Below the pieces are notes generated by a model. That model was not told the DNA's origin and did not search any database. It saw only the letters and a program-made list of their open reading frames with translations. From assembly GCA_963715675.1 (NCBI GenBank), contig OY970265.1, positions 2,294,001 through 2,358,000 of the forward strand: 64,000 nucleotides of DNA, written 5' to 3'. Source of the DNA: DASVWZ01 sp963715675 (GTDB lineage Bacteria; Acidobacteriota; Terriglobia; Terriglobales; Acidobacteriaceae). Below are positions 32,356 through 41,030 of this stretch, one piece after another (within the stretch, counting starts at the first letter, position 1; the number at the start of each line of letters is the position of its first letter). A program made the translations under genes and the position numbers.

Positions 32356-34160
32356 GTTCCGATTATCAGAGAAACGATGGGACGCGCCTTGCAGACTCAG
32401 AAGAGGCGAGGCTCTCTAGTGCTCGGCACGGCTTGAAATCATCCGTCGTCGCATTGGAAGTGGACAATCTGGTGCGGATCGCCACTCTTGCTGAGGAGTT
32501 CAATAACAACCAGATTAGGGATGACGCCCGTTCTGCGGCAGAGCGGATCGCGGAAGGCCGCTTTTACATGGCCTGTGTGGGTCAGTTCAAGCGCGGCAAG
32601 TCTACGCTTTTGAACGCATTGATCGGCGAGTCCATCCTACCCAGTGCAGTGATCCCCGTAACGGCTGTTCCTACCATACTGAGATTTGGGAAAAGCCGCC
32701 AAGCACGGGTTCGCCTACGAGACGGTGAATGGACCGACATCGGGGTAGGTGATATTGAGGAGTACGTCGCCGAAGCGCGGAACCCAGAAAACAGGAAAGG
32801 GGTTGCTGCGCTGGAGGTATTTGTGCCGAGTCCGCTGCTTCGAGAAGGTATGTGCTTCGTCGATACGCCGGGACTCGGTTCTGTCTTTAGTGGAAACACC
32901 GCTGCTACGCACGCATTCCTCCCGCACATTGACGCCGCTATTGTGGTGATCGGTGCCGACCCTCCGATAGCAGGAGACGAACTCGCACTGGTCGAGAGCG
33001 TTGCCAAGGAAGTTCCCGACATCCTGTTCGTCTTGAACAAAGCAGACCGGGTTACCGAGCACGAACGGAATGCAGCGGTCTCGTTTGCCAGACGAGTCCT
33101 CGAAGAGAGGATTCAGCGTCCCGTTCAGTCAATCTTAGAAATCAGTGCGCTCGAACAACTCGACAGGGGTGGTTCTCAGAGGGATTGGCGTCAACTGATC
33201 GATTGTCTTGAACAACTCGTTCAGCGATCCGGCCAGCAACTTGTCCGCGATGCAGCAGATCGTTCGCTTCGGCGGCTATCCGCGCAACTTCTGACCGTGG
33301 TGCATGAGGAGCGCGATGCACTGACCCGTCCCTTTGAGGAATCGGAACAGCGGATCAAGCAACTGCGAGGGGTTGTTTCGCAAGCCGAGCAATCGCTTAA
33401 CGATCTCGGTTTCCTGTTCTCAGGAGAGCAGCAACATCTTTCGCGGATGTTTGGCGACCGTCGCGATGGCTTCCTCACATCTGTGCGTGCGACCGCGCAT
33501 GAGGAGCTTAGGGCTGCCCTTACCTGCCTACCCCGAACTCGCGGCCCTCGTTATCGCCGATCTGTGATGCAAGCTGCTCAAGAAGTCGCTCGGCGTCACA
33601 CTTTGCCGTGGCTCGAAGGTGAAGAAAAGAACGCTGAGAACGCCTACTGCCAGATCACGAAGAGATTCACGGAGTTGGCAAACGACTTCTTGGCGAAAGC
33701 CCGTCACCTTGGCAGCGCGGATATGGCATATCTGCCAGAAGAGTTGGAATCGGAGCAAGACTTTCGCGTGCGCTCTGAATTCCGCTTTTACGAATATCGC
33801 GAATTGGTGAGTCCTGCGTCTCCAGTTCGCTATGTGGCCGATCTAATTCTAGGAATTCTATGGGCTCACCGCGTGATTGCTGCCGAGGCGCACGAGTTCC
33901 TAGATCGTCTATTGGAGACCAACAGCGAACGTGTCCGCAACGACCTTGAGAACCGAGTAACGGAAAGCCGCCGTCGTCTGGAAGCGGAGATACGCGCCAT
34001 GCTGCGTGAACTGACTGCGACTGCGGAGCGGGCTCTGGCTCGCGCACGAAGTGCACATGCAACAGGTACGGCAACGGTCGAAATGTCGTTGAAGAGATTA
34101 GCCGCCATCGAGGACGAGCTTCTGCGCATCAGTGATACCTCTGATCTGGGGACTACATGA
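32352..34160 (+). CDS. Bacterial dynamin-like GTPase
   Basis: The 602-aa protein has a dynamin-family GTPase domain: G1 VGQFKRGKST (residues about 76-85), G2-type Thr in VIPVTAVPT, G3 VDTPGLGS, and G4 LNKADRV. After it come long alpha-helical heptad-like stretches (about 300-420 and 515-595) and a moderately hydrophobic helix near 497-510 (VADLILGILWAHRVIA) that could be a membrane paddle. Bacterial dynamins bind and remodel membranes and have been linked to membrane-stress and phage defence. Here it is translationally coupled (ATGA) to a DUF190 gene upstream and to a P-loop ATPase downstream. Confidence 0.85.
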   Translation: MSSDYQRNDGTRLADSEEARLSSARHGLKSSVVALEVDNLVRIATLAEEFNNNQIRDDARSAAERIAEGRFYMACVGQFKRGKSTLLNALIGESILPSAVIPVTAVPTILRFGKSRQARVRLRDGEWTDIGVGDIEEYVAEARNPENRKGVAALEVFVPSPLLREGMCFVDTPGLGSVFSGNTAATHAFLPHIDAAIVVIGADPPIAGDELALVESVAKEVPDILFVLNKADRVTEHERNAAVSFARRVLEERIQRPVQSILEISALEQLDRGGSQRDWRQLIDCLEQLVQRSGQQLVRDAADRSLRRLSAQLLTVVHEERDALTRPFEESEQRIKQLRGVVSQAEQSLNDLGFLFSGEQQHLSRMFGDRRDGFLTSVRATAHEELRAALTCLPRTRGPRYRRSVMQAAQEVARRHTLPWLEGEEKNAENAYCQITKRFTELANDFLAKARHLGSADMAYLPEELESEQDFRVRSEFRFYEYRELVSPASPVRYVADLILGILWAHRVIAAEAHEFLDRLLETNSERVRNDLENRVTESRRRLEAEIRAMLRELTATAERALARARSAHATGTATVEMSLKRLAAIEDELLRISDTSDLGTT

Positions 34161-34903
34161 AGCCGCCTTCCATCTATGGAAGAGATAAGGAGCTTGAGGA
34201 ACTACGCCAGCTTGTCTCTTGGCATCGTTCCTTCCTACTCCATGGTCCAGCAGGAGTCGGCAAGACGCTGCTGTTGAAGCATCTGGCGAGGGAAGCTCCG
34301 GCGATGCTCTGTTGCATTGAATCTTCGACCAGCCAGATGGTCTTTCGAACTCTTGCCGCTGAGCTTCTGGTCAAACAGAACCGCCACCTACTCAAAATCT
34401 GCGGGAAAAACGGGTTAAATGCCCTCAAGGATAAATCCGCCGTCTCGCTTCGCGGCATCGTGACGGAGGCACTGCGGGAGGACGGTTATTGGATGGTTCT
34501 CGACCACGTTCAGTCTCCATCTCAATCGTATGCTAGTGCCCTGAACGACGTGTGCAGTTGGACAGAGACTCCTCTGATCGCCGTCGCTCGCTCGGCACAC
34601 ATGGAAGATGTCGGATTCCTGCTGCCGATTTTCGCCGACCGCTCGGCGAAATTTGCCCTTCGAAATTTCGATCCTGAGACTGCAAAATCATTCGCTCTGC
34701 AAGTCGCAAGTGCGATAGCAATACAAGCAGTGAACCGTGATGAAGCCATTCAGAAGATTGTGGGCTTCAGCAAGGGAAATCCCGGCGCGATTGTGGCAAT
34801 GCTCCAGATGGCAGCGAACCCGAAGTACGTTGCGCAGCAACACGTCAAGCTCTCGCCTCTGTACATCGACTTTAGGCTCAGTTTTGGAGCGACTCATGGA
34901 TGA
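34157..34903 (+). CDS. AAA/STAND-type P-loop ATPase
   Basis: The 248-aa protein begins 'SIYGRDKELEELRQLV' and has Walker A HGPAGVGKTLL (about residues 29-39), a Walker B-like WMVLDHV, a sensor-type VARSA, and a C-terminal helical lid (FSKGNPGAIVAM resembling the GxP motif). This is the NTPase core of STAND/Orc-type ATPases without the usual repeat or effector domain. Its start overlaps the dynamin-like stop (ATGA), so the two are probably stoichiometric partners. Confidence 0.8.
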   Translation: MKPPSIYGRDKELEELRQLVSWHRSFLLHGPAGVGKTLLLKHLAREAPAMLCCIESSTSQMVFRTLAAELLVKQNRHLLKICGKNGLNALKDKSAVSLRGIVTEALREDGYWMVLDHVQSPSQSYASALNDVCSWTETPLIAVARSAHMEDVGFLLPIFADRSAKFALRNFDPETAKSFALQVASAIAIQAVNRDEAIQKIVGFSKGNPGAIVAMLQMAANPKYVAQQHVKLSPLYIDFRLSFGATHG

Positions 34904-35315
34904 CGGCTTAGGCGAGAGCCATCGCAGAGTGGTCGGCAGCGGCATGCTGATCGTAGATTCCGCTGCCGTCCGCATCCTCGACCTGCTTGAACACCGCAAC
35001 ACTCCTGCGGCTGTGAAGGTCGTTGAAGGCTCCGTTGGTGAGGACGAGAGAAACGAAATTAAGGCGCAACTCCACCAACTTCAGGGACTCATTGCTTCTC
35101 TCTTGCGGAAGTACGAAATTGAACCGTCCAAGAAAAACCTCCGTCGCATCTTGGCGTCTGATGTATCCCAGATATGGGTGTCTCTGGAGGACAGTCGCCC
35201 CGCCCGAATCAGAGGCTACGGTGCAATGGCCGCATCAACCGCTGAGGCGCTGGAGGCAGACTTGCAGCAGATGTTGCAGATAGCGCACAGACTTAGGGCG
35301 CTATTGAATTCGTGA
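34896..35315 (+). CDS. Small helical protein downstream of the ATPase
   Basis: ATG 34896 (TTGGAG just upstream) overlaps the end of the ATPase gene by 8 nt. The 139-aa product is largely alpha-helical with a coiled-coil-prone middle (EDERNEIKAQLHQLQGLIAS) and a second helical repeat near the C terminus (EALEADLQQMLQIAHRLRAL). No enzyme motif is seen. It probably is a subunit or adaptor of the dynamin/ATPase unit. I do not recognise a family. Confidence 0.7.
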   Translation: MDDGLGESHRRVVGSGMLIVDSAAVRILDLLEHRNTPAAVKVVEGSVGEDERNEIKAQLHQLQGLIASLLRKYEIEPSKKNLRRILASDVSQIWVSLEDSRPARIRGYGAMAASTAEALEADLQQMLQIAHRLRALLNS

Positions 35316-35378
35316 CGCCAGCATTTCGGCGGGCGAAGCTCCGGTCAGGGCAGAAAGAATCCGTAACGCAAGCACGCA

Positions 35379-36638
35379 ATGGATACTAGCAACTCGAATC
35401 CGGGGAACTCACCGCAACTGAAACCCTTGCAAACCGCCAATTCGATCCAGCGAAATTGGGTGACGCCCACTGTCATCGGCATCATTCTCGCTACGTTCTT
35501 TTCCGATGTTAGCCACGAGATGGCGACCGCCGTCCTTCCCCTCTACCTAGCCGCTGTCGGTTTCGGCCCAGCCGCACTTGGAATTACGGAGGGTATTGCT
35601 GATTTTCTCTTCAGCCTATCGAAGTTGGCAGGAGGAGTTCTCGGTCATCACGTGCACAGAAAACGACCGTGGGCGTCGGCTGGATACCTGCTCACCGCTA
35701 TTTCCACGGCTGGTATGGGCCTCACGAACCGTTTGAGCGCATTGGTTTCGTTGAGAGGAAGCGCATGGCTGGGGCGTGGCTTTCGAAGTCCATTGCGTGA
35801 TTATCTTCTCGCCGATGCAGTCGAACCGACTCATTTCGGGCGTGCTTACGGTCTGGAAAGAGCAGGAGACATGCTCGGAGCCGTTGTCGGCCCGTTGATA
35901 GCGACTCTTCTGGTGTGGTCGGGACTTCGCTTCAACACCATTATTCGTTGGACGGTCTTGCCGGGCCTCGTCGCCGCTAGCTGTATGTTTTTCCTCACCA
36001 AAGATCGGGAAAATCCGCCAACGGAACAAAACGTCCCACTCCGACGAAATGAGTCGAAGCTGCCACGAACGTTCTGGCTTTTTCTGGTGGGCGTGTCCTT
36101 CTTCGGTGTTGGAGACTTTTCTCGAACGTTCTTGATCTGGTTAGCGGCTGGGGCACTCGGCGGCGGCTTTAAGAATGGATCGTCAGCATCCATTGCTGTC
36201 CTGCTCTACACAGTGCACAACCTCGTAAGCGCACTGGCAGCTTATCCCATAGGGCGACGTGGCGACCGCACGCCCAAGATCAAACTGCTCGTATCCGGTT
36301 ATTGGCTCGGCGTTGTTACGAACGTTGTGTTAGCTCTGTTTGGGCGTTCTATTCATTGGCTAATACTCGTGATTCTCCTCTCCGGTGTTTACATTGCAGC
36401 GGAGGAGACGTTGGAAAAGGCTGTCGTCGCTGAGATGCTGCCACGTGATCTACGCAGCCTTGGTTTTGGGTTTCTGGCGTTCGCTAATGCCATAGGAGAT
36501 ATGGCAGCGAGTCTGTATGTCGGGTTCCTGCTGCAAAAGGGCCAGTCCCAAACAGCATTTACTATTGCTGCTGCTTTCGGCTTAGCGGGAACTTTGTGGA
36601 CGACAGTTCTGACGAGGCGGATGAAAAAAGGGTCTTAA
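35379..36638 (+). CDS. Major facilitator superfamily transporter
   Basis: The 419-aa protein has about 12 TM helices in two halves: 'FFSDVSHEMATAVLPLYLAA' (TM1), 'GITEGIADFLFSLSKLAGG' (motif A region) and 'RGSAWLGRGFRSPLRDYLLA', which resembles the R-G-x-x-x-G-x-R-x-P-x-R motif of one MFS drug/metal efflux branch. It follows the small helical gene by 63 nt, same strand, and may end the crcB transcript or have its own promoter. Substrate unknown. Confidence 0.85.
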   Translation: MDTSNSNPGNSPQLKPLQTANSIQRNWVTPTVIGIILATFFSDVSHEMATAVLPLYLAAVGFGPAALGITEGIADFLFSLSKLAGGVLGHHVHRKRPWASAGYLLTAISTAGMGLTNRLSALVSLRGSAWLGRGFRSPLRDYLLADAVEPTHFGRAYGLERAGDMLGAVVGPLIATLLVWSGLRFNTIIRWTVLPGLVAASCMFFLTKDRENPPTEQNVPLRRNESKLPRTFWLFLVGVSFFGVGDFSRTFLIWLAAGALGGGFKNGSSASIAVLLYTVHNLVSALAAYPIGRRGDRTPKIKLLVSGYWLGVVTNVVLALFGRSIHWLILVILLSGVYIAAEETLEKAVVAEMLPRDLRSLGFGFLAFANAIGDMAASLYVGFLLQKGQSQTAFTIAAAFGLAGTLWTTVLTRRMKKGS

Positions 36639-36894
36639 ATGTTCCACACACGCCGATACATCAACATTTCAGAAGGTATACCGGGCGAACCATGTCCACG
36701 GACGCGAAACAGAGGGCGAAAGGCCGCGAAAAATGAGGCTCCGGCGAACACCCTTTTGAAACGCGCAGTCGAGTCGCCGCTTTGGACAGGTTTTTCTCAG
36801 TGCCTACCCACACGCGCTACGGTCTGGATGAAGATGCAGCGAGGGAAGGTAGATACATGAGCTATCATGCTGGGCGGTACGTGGCGAGGTCTGA
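36639..36894. other. 256-nt stretch with no supported gene
   Basis: An ATG directly abuts the MFS stop and a 73-codon frame follows, but its composition is not protein-like and it has no homologue I recognise. A 14-codon frame beginning near 36694 (MSTDAKQRAKGREK) might be a relic. I annotate nothing here. Confidence 0.4.
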
Positions 36895-37875
36895 ATGGCA
36901 GAACTGCTTCTCCATGGCAAACATGTTAGGAGCGTATTCCATCTCCTTGGTGAACACGAGAACGACCTGACATATAGCCTTGCTTGGGCTCTCTCTCAAT
37001 CCCCGGAATTTCTTAATGCCTTCCTGCGACGCACCCTAGACATCCACCCCAGTCTGGAGAACGTTACGATCCGCCTCCAGCATCCGGAAAAGGACGCCGG
37101 GATAACAGATATCGAAATCGACTCGCCCGGTCAGTTCTTCGTCCTCGTTGAGGCGAAGCGCGGTTGGAACTTGCCCGGCAGGGAACAACTGGAAAAGTAC
37201 GCATTCCGAAAGGCGTTCTGTGCGAACGAGAAGTTTCCTCGCAAGATTTTCGTTCTGAGCGAATGCAGTCGCGAATTTGCGCTCATGCACTTGGCGGCTA
37301 CGACAATCAATGGAGTTGAAATAGTTCCAATTTCTTGGAAGAACGTCGCTGATATCGCCAGTCGTGCTCGACGGGGGGCAACCCATGCGGAAAAACGACT
37401 CCTGACCGAACTGCTAATTTATTTTCGAGGATTGATGACAATGCAGAACACTGATTCTAATTGGGTGTTTGTGGTTTCCCTTGGGAGCAACACACCCGAA
37501 GGCTGGAAACTTTCTTGGATTGATATCGTTGAGAAAAGGCGAAGATATTTCCACCCGGTCGGCGGGGGCGGTTGGCCGAAGGAACCTCCGAACTATATTG
37601 CGTTCCGCTATCACGGAAGGCTTCAGTCCATTCATCACATCGAGACCTACACCGTGTTCGATGATCCCCACGATGAGTTCCCGGAGATTCCCAGCGTCAA
37701 GTGGGAACCACATTTCCTCTATACGCTCAGTCCATCTTTCGCCCCAGCACACGAAGTCAAGACCGGAAATATCTACCCGAATGGGAGGGTCTGGTGCATG
37801 CTGGACACGCTTTTCTTAGCAAAGACCATTTCAGAGGCGAGGGATATTTCCAAGAAGCGTTCGGAACAGCATTAG
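36895..37875 (+). CDS. Putative PD-(D/E)XK nuclease-fold protein
   Basis: The 326-aa protein contains 'ITDIEIDSPGQFFVLVEAKR' near residues 70-90: Asp, then ExK (E-A-K) after about a dozen residues, the PD-(D/E)XK core. An N-terminal helix precedes it and 'GREQLEKYAFRKAF' (helix after the core) follows it. The C-terminal half is unrecognised. A GCGAGG ribosome site sits six bases before ATG 36895. Probably a defence or restriction-related nuclease; the partner is unclear. Confidence 0.6.
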   Translation: MAELLLHGKHVRSVFHLLGEHENDLTYSLAWALSQSPEFLNAFLRRTLDIHPSLENVTIRLQHPEKDAGITDIEIDSPGQFFVLVEAKRGWNLPGREQLEKYAFRKAFCANEKFPRKIFVLSECSREFALMHLAATTINGVEIVPISWKNVADIASRARRGATHAEKRLLTELLIYFRGLMTMQNTDSNWVFVVSLGSNTPEGWKLSWIDIVEKRRRYFHPVGGGGWPKEPPNYIAFRYHGRLQSIHHIETYTVFDDPHDEFPEIPSVKWEPHFLYTLSPSFAPAHEVKTGNIYPNGRVWCMLDTLFLAKTISEARDISKKRSEQH

Positions 37876-37900
37876 TGTAAAGCGGAAATGGAGTGTTCGC

Positions 37901-38227
37901 TCAGCAAATATCGATCACGCCAGCCGATTCCAGCAACGCTAGGCATTCTCTGGTGCTCATCCGCTGCCAACCCTTGTTCGGCAGGTATCGGCGCTCATTC
38001 GGCGGAATGGTTGCGTCCCTTACTTCGAGGGTGAAGCGCGTCAGCGCGGGATCAGCAAGTCCGTCGTTGTCGTCAATGGCGAACTCACCGAGCTTTTCAT
38101 CGCACGCGACGAGTTCCCAATGATCTGTGGCGGCGTCGATCACGACTGGGCGCACATTCATGTGCGTGATGACGACACCGTTCAAACGGAACTGGAAACT
38201 CGTCACAGTCGTCTTCTCTTGGTTCAC
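37901..38227 (-). CDS. Hypothetical protein of the recombinase operon
   Basis: GTG 38227 follows GAGGAAA. The 108-aa acidic protein has a beta-rich first half (SFQFRLNGVVITHMNV, WELVACDEKLGEFAIDDNDG) and a basic end, and it looks coherent. It is the last of four co-directional genes starting at 39385, 20 nt after the preceding stop. Function unknown. Confidence 0.55.
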   Translation of the reverse strand: MNQEKTTVTSFQFRLNGVVITHMNVRPVVIDAATDHWELVACDEKLGEFAIDDNDGLADPALTRFTLEVRDATIPPNERRYLPNKGWQRMSTRECLALLESAGVIDIC

Positions 38228-38247
38228 GCTATTTCCTCGATTGATCG

Positions 38248-38430
38248 CTAGTTTGCGTTTGAGGCGGACGGGTAGCAGATCTTCTTCGAGTGCTCGTATG
38301 AGGCTTCCCTAGAGAAGGCTCGCTCACAAATCAGGCACTTCCTTATGTCCTCGCCCGTGACGATGAAAACCTTGGCAACCCGCTCGTCAACGACCGTTCC
38401 GCTCTGCTTGCCTGTGGTCTCCCGAATCAT
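38248..38430 (-). CDS. Small zinc-finger-like protein
   Basis: The 60-aa frame starts at an ATGA overlap with the recombinase stop (38427-38430), good evidence of a real coupled gene. It contains CLICERAF...YEHSKKIC, a CxxC...H...C arrangement like a single C2HC zinc finger. It may be a DNA-binding accessory factor of the recombinase (inference). Confidence 0.6.
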   Translation of the reverse strand: MIRETTGKQSGTVVDERVAKVFIVTGEDIRKCLICERAFSREASYEHSKKICYPSASNAN

Positions 38431-39071
38431 TGTCCGGCTCCAGCCCGCTGTGCGAGTTCAACGACAGCATTGAGGACTCCGGGAACGGGGTTCTCGGTTG
38501 ATTCTTTCATCAGCCGACAAACGCTCGCACGAGAGATGCTGTGCTTTTTCGCAACCTGCGTCAGGGACATCCCGGAGCGTCGGTCGATGACGATTTGCTC
38601 TCGATCCACATCCAGCCGCGCACGCCCGATTTGGCGTCCTTCAAGAGCCGCCCTTCTCATGCCGCTTTTGACCCTCTCCACCACGAGCGACCGCTCCAGT
38701 TCCGCAATTGCCGAAATAATAGTCACGAAAAGACGCCCCATGGCGTCTCCCGTTGCCACACCCTCTCTACGAGAAATGAATTCGATTTCCAAACTCTCCA
38801 ACTCATCGATCACTTGGAGGAAATTCCGAGTGCTCCTCGCAATGCGGTCGAAGGCAGCCACCAAAACGGTGGAGAACTTTTTCCGTCGCGCATCAGCCAT
38901 GAGAGCATCAAGACCCGGACGCCGTGCCTTCTTTCCACAAACACCACGATCCTCGTATTCGTGTACAACCTCGAATCCTCTCTGTGCGGCCAACTCTCGA
39001 AGATCGTACAACTGAGATTCAACGTGCTGGTCGGGGGTCGAAACACGGACATAGATTGCGGCTTTTTTCAT
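38427..39071 (-). CDS. Small serine recombinase (resolvase/invertase family)
   Basis: The 214-aa protein has the resolvase catalytic domain: 'AAIYVRVSTPDQ' with the nucleophile Ser near residue 11, 'VAAFDRIARSTRNF' with active-site arginines, the long E-helix 'FVTIISAIAELERSLVVERV', and 'GMRRAALEGRQIGR'. A C-terminal helix-turn-helix (MSLTQVAKKHSISRASVCRL) follows. It catalyses site-specific strand exchange at paired res or inversion sites. The start overlaps the stop of the gene upstream (ATGA). It is the only recombinase in the window and may be a remnant or a regulator of local inversion rather than the island integrase. Confidence 0.92.
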   Translation of the reverse strand: MKKAAIYVRVSTPDQHVESQLYDLRELAAQRGFEVVHEYEDRGVCGKKARRPGLDALMADARRKKFSTVLVAAFDRIARSTRNFLQVIDELESLEIEFISRREGVATGDAMGRLFVTIISAIAELERSLVVERVKSGMRRAALEGRQIGRARLDVDREQIVIDRRSGMSLTQVAKKHSISRASVCRLMKESTENPVPGVLNAVVELAQRAGAGQ

Positions 39072-39385
39072 CGGTTGTGATTCTCCCTTGTGGTTTTGAC
39101 AACGGAGGAGGAATTGCGGAGGCGCACGGTAGCGGCTCGGCAGATGGTTAGTTCAGGGCTAAGAACATCCATCACGTTCCAGACATGGTCAAACAACAAC
39201 TGCCCGATTGCTTCATCGGGGAGAACGGAAAGGCATTCTCGCAAACGCGCAGCCATGAGGAGGGAGCCCACGACCCGCTCAAATGGTTTCGGGGAGACCG
39301 AGCATCTGCGCTGTGCCTCGATGAGTTTTTCCACGCTGCTGCCTTGCATTGTGTCATCTTCGCGCAATGAAGCCCCCGTATTCAT
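39068..39385 (-). CDS. Hypothetical first gene of the recombinase operon
   Basis: The frame from ATG 39385 is 105 aa; an internal ATG at 39349 (MQGSSVEKLIEAQRR) is an equally plausible start. It is helical and basic (FERVVGSLLMAARLRECL). Its end overlaps the recombinase start by 4 nt. Its 5' end abuts the inverted repeat at 39386-39416, so the gene is probably controlled there. Confidence 0.55.
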   Translation of the reverse strand: MNTGASLREDDTMQGSSVEKLIEAQRRCSVSPKPFERVVGSLLMAARLRECLSVLPDEAIGQLLFDHVWNVMDVLSPELTICRAATVRLRNSSSVVKTTRENHNR

Positions 39386-39525
39386 GTTCTACCAACCCGG
39401 CCTCGAAAAAAGGTAGAAACGAGCGAAAAAAGTTGATGTAACCACACGAAATTGTGACTGTCGTGCCATGCCCGCGAAATATTTCGCTGAATCACTACCT
39501 TTTTTTCGATTGCGATTGGTAGAAC
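39386..39525. repeat. 31-bp inverted repeat pair with central palindrome (possible recombination site or operator)
   Basis: The left arm 39386-39416 reads GTTCTACCAA...CGAAAAAAGGTAG. The right arm 39495-39525 is its reverse complement with few changes (GTTCTACCAA...CGAAAAAAAGGTAG on the minus strand). Between them is a perfect 14-bp palindrome GCGAAATATTTCGC (39474-39487). The pair fills the divergent space between the recombinase operon and the gene at 39541. Resolvase sites and dual repressor operators both have such geometry. Confidence 0.75.
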
Positions 39526-39540
39526 GTAAGTGGAGGACAA

Positions 39541-39756
39541 ATGTCACTGACCAAGACCTACGTGCGTGACGGAAATCGCAAGATCATCGCGAGCGTTACA
39601 TCCGGATTCTCAGATGAAACCGAGATCGTCCGTGATGGCGAGAACCACGTTGTTGGCAAGGTCAACCACCACTTTGAAAACACGCGAGACGCTCGCGGCA
39701 ACCTAGTCAGCGTTGATACTGCCGATCCGGGGCTTTTGATCGGCAGGCGCAAATAG
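39541..39756 (+). CDS. Small hypothetical protein
   Basis: A 71-aa basic/acidic mixed protein with GTGGAGG just upstream. Content such as 'VRDGNRKIIASVTSGFSDET' and 'DGENHVVGKVNHHFENTRD' suggests a small beta-sheet protein with short repeats. It is divergent from the recombinase operon across the inverted repeat pair. No family recognised. Confidence 0.6.
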   Translation: MSLTKTYVRDGNRKIIASVTSGFSDETEIVRDGENHVVGKVNHHFENTRDARGNLVSVDTADPGLLIGRRK

Positions 39757-39808
39757 CAATCCAGCGCACCCACCCTGTTTTTCGTTTCCGAATCCTCTGG
39801 AGGTCAAC

Positions 39809-40789
39809 ATGCACGCACCGACTGAGACAATTGACTGCCCGTTGTGCTTGGGAGTTGGAAACCTAAGACGTTCTGAGGTTTTGGATCGCCTTGGAGTCAA
39901 AGACCTCGCTAGGGTCGCCCAACTCTCCGCAGAGGAAGCATTCCGCCTTTTTCAGCAGAAGCACGGCAATGACAGCCAGCAGACTTGGTTACGGTTCGAG
40001 TCAGAACTGACGAGACGGACCGCCGAGATCGAACTGAGGCATCGGAGCGAACTCCAAGCCCTCACAGTTCAGAACACAACCCTGACCCACCGAGTCGAAG
40101 ACCACTTGCGTGAGGTCGCCCAGCTACGCGAGCAGAATCAGGAGTTAGAGGCCGAGATGTCGAAGGTTGCTCGCATCGGTGCCCGTGAGGAGGCGGATTT
40201 TGTGCAGGAAGCTCGGACATGGGCTGGAATCTGTGTGAGCGAAAAGCTTGCACGAAATGGGGACTTTATCTTGGCTTACCGCGATTCGAGCGGTGCGCCC
40301 GTCGAGCCGCGAATGTTGGTCGATAACAAGGACAAGGCAATCGTGGGCGAAAATGATGTGGATAAGCTGGTGCGGGATGCGCGTGAGCGATCCATCCCTG
40401 TCGCCGTGCTCGTCGCTCGCACCGAAGAGCAGCTTCGACAAGTAGACAAAGAGAGTCGGTGGAGTCGGAAGGACGGGGTCTGGATATTGAGAACAACCCG
40501 GCAATGGCTACCCCGCGATCTCGATATTCTCAAGCCCCTTTTCGAGCGAATGCGGCTTCACGGCTCTGATTTCTTGGAGACAAATACAGTCGTTACCGAC
40601 GAAGTCCGGCGCACTTTCGCCGATCTTGATCGGATCGAAGGTGAATTGAAAAAGGCGACGAAGGCGATCACGTCTGCATCCGGGCTGGTGTCAAAGTACC
40701 GAAGCAGGTTGCAGGAATTGTGCGAAAGTGCCGTTGGAAGGAAAATGCCGAAAGGATGCAACCTGCCCGCAGCGAGGGTCGGGTATTGA
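39809..40789 (+). CDS. Coiled-coil protein with a DUF2130-like nuclease-fold domain
   Basis: ATG 39809 follows GGAGG. The 326-aa protein starts with a CPLC knuckle (residues 10-13) and has a coiled coil at about 60-125 (TAEIELRHRSELQALTVQNT...HLREVAQLREQNQELEAEM). A domain at about 130-235 reads like the DUF2130 PD-(D/E)XK fold (EEADFVQEARTWAG...SIPVAVLVAR), but the usual G-D-x(n)-ExK region reads 'MLVDNKDKAIVGEND', so catalysis is doubtful. A second helical stretch follows. The downstream gene overlaps its end by about 34 nt. Confidence 0.6.
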   Translation: MHAPTETIDCPLCLGVGNLRRSEVLDRLGVKDLARVAQLSAEEAFRLFQQKHGNDSQQTWLRFESELTRRTAEIELRHRSELQALTVQNTTLTHRVEDHLREVAQLREQNQELEAEMSKVARIGAREEADFVQEARTWAGICVSEKLARNGDFILAYRDSSGAPVEPRMLVDNKDKAIVGENDVDKLVRDARERSIPVAVLVARTEEQLRQVDKESRWSRKDGVWILRTTRQWLPRDLDILKPLFERMRLHGSDFLETNTVVTDEVRRTFADLDRIEGELKKATKAITSASGLVSKYRSRLQELCESAVGRKMPKGCNLPAARVGY

Positions 40790-40971
40790 GGGTCGAGGTT
40801 GAGCGCGGAGCCATTATCGCCGATGACGAAGGACGCTTGTGGCGTGTGCTGGAAGTTAGCGATGAGGGAGTGTTTCTGCTTATGCTTCCGGAGCGTCGAG
40901 ATATAGTCCACACCCGAATCCTTAAGTGGCGGGATTTTGTGGAATGTGGGTTCGACCTAAAATTCCCGTGA
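40756..40971 (+). CDS. Small SH3-like hypothetical protein
   Basis: The frame overlaps the previous gene. Start candidates are ATG 40720, ATG 40756 and TTG 40786 (TTGA overlap). The conserved-looking part (VERGAIIADDEGRLWRVLEV, LLMLPERRDIVHTR) is a compact beta protein of about 60 residues. Function unknown; probably co-transcribed with the coiled-coil gene. Confidence 0.5.
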   Translation: MQPARSEGRVLRVEVERGAIIADDEGRLWRVLEVSDEGVFLLMLPERRDIVHTRILKWRDFVECGFDLKFP

Positions 40972-41030
40972 TGTGCTTCTTTATCCCAGCCCGCTAGCTT
41001 GAGACTTCAGCGTAGACGGAGGAATGTTAG

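Noticed and set aside
36639..36860. 73-codon open frame right after the MFS stop
   Set aside because: No ribosome site, unlikely composition, and the real next gene begins at 36895 with a good ribosome site.
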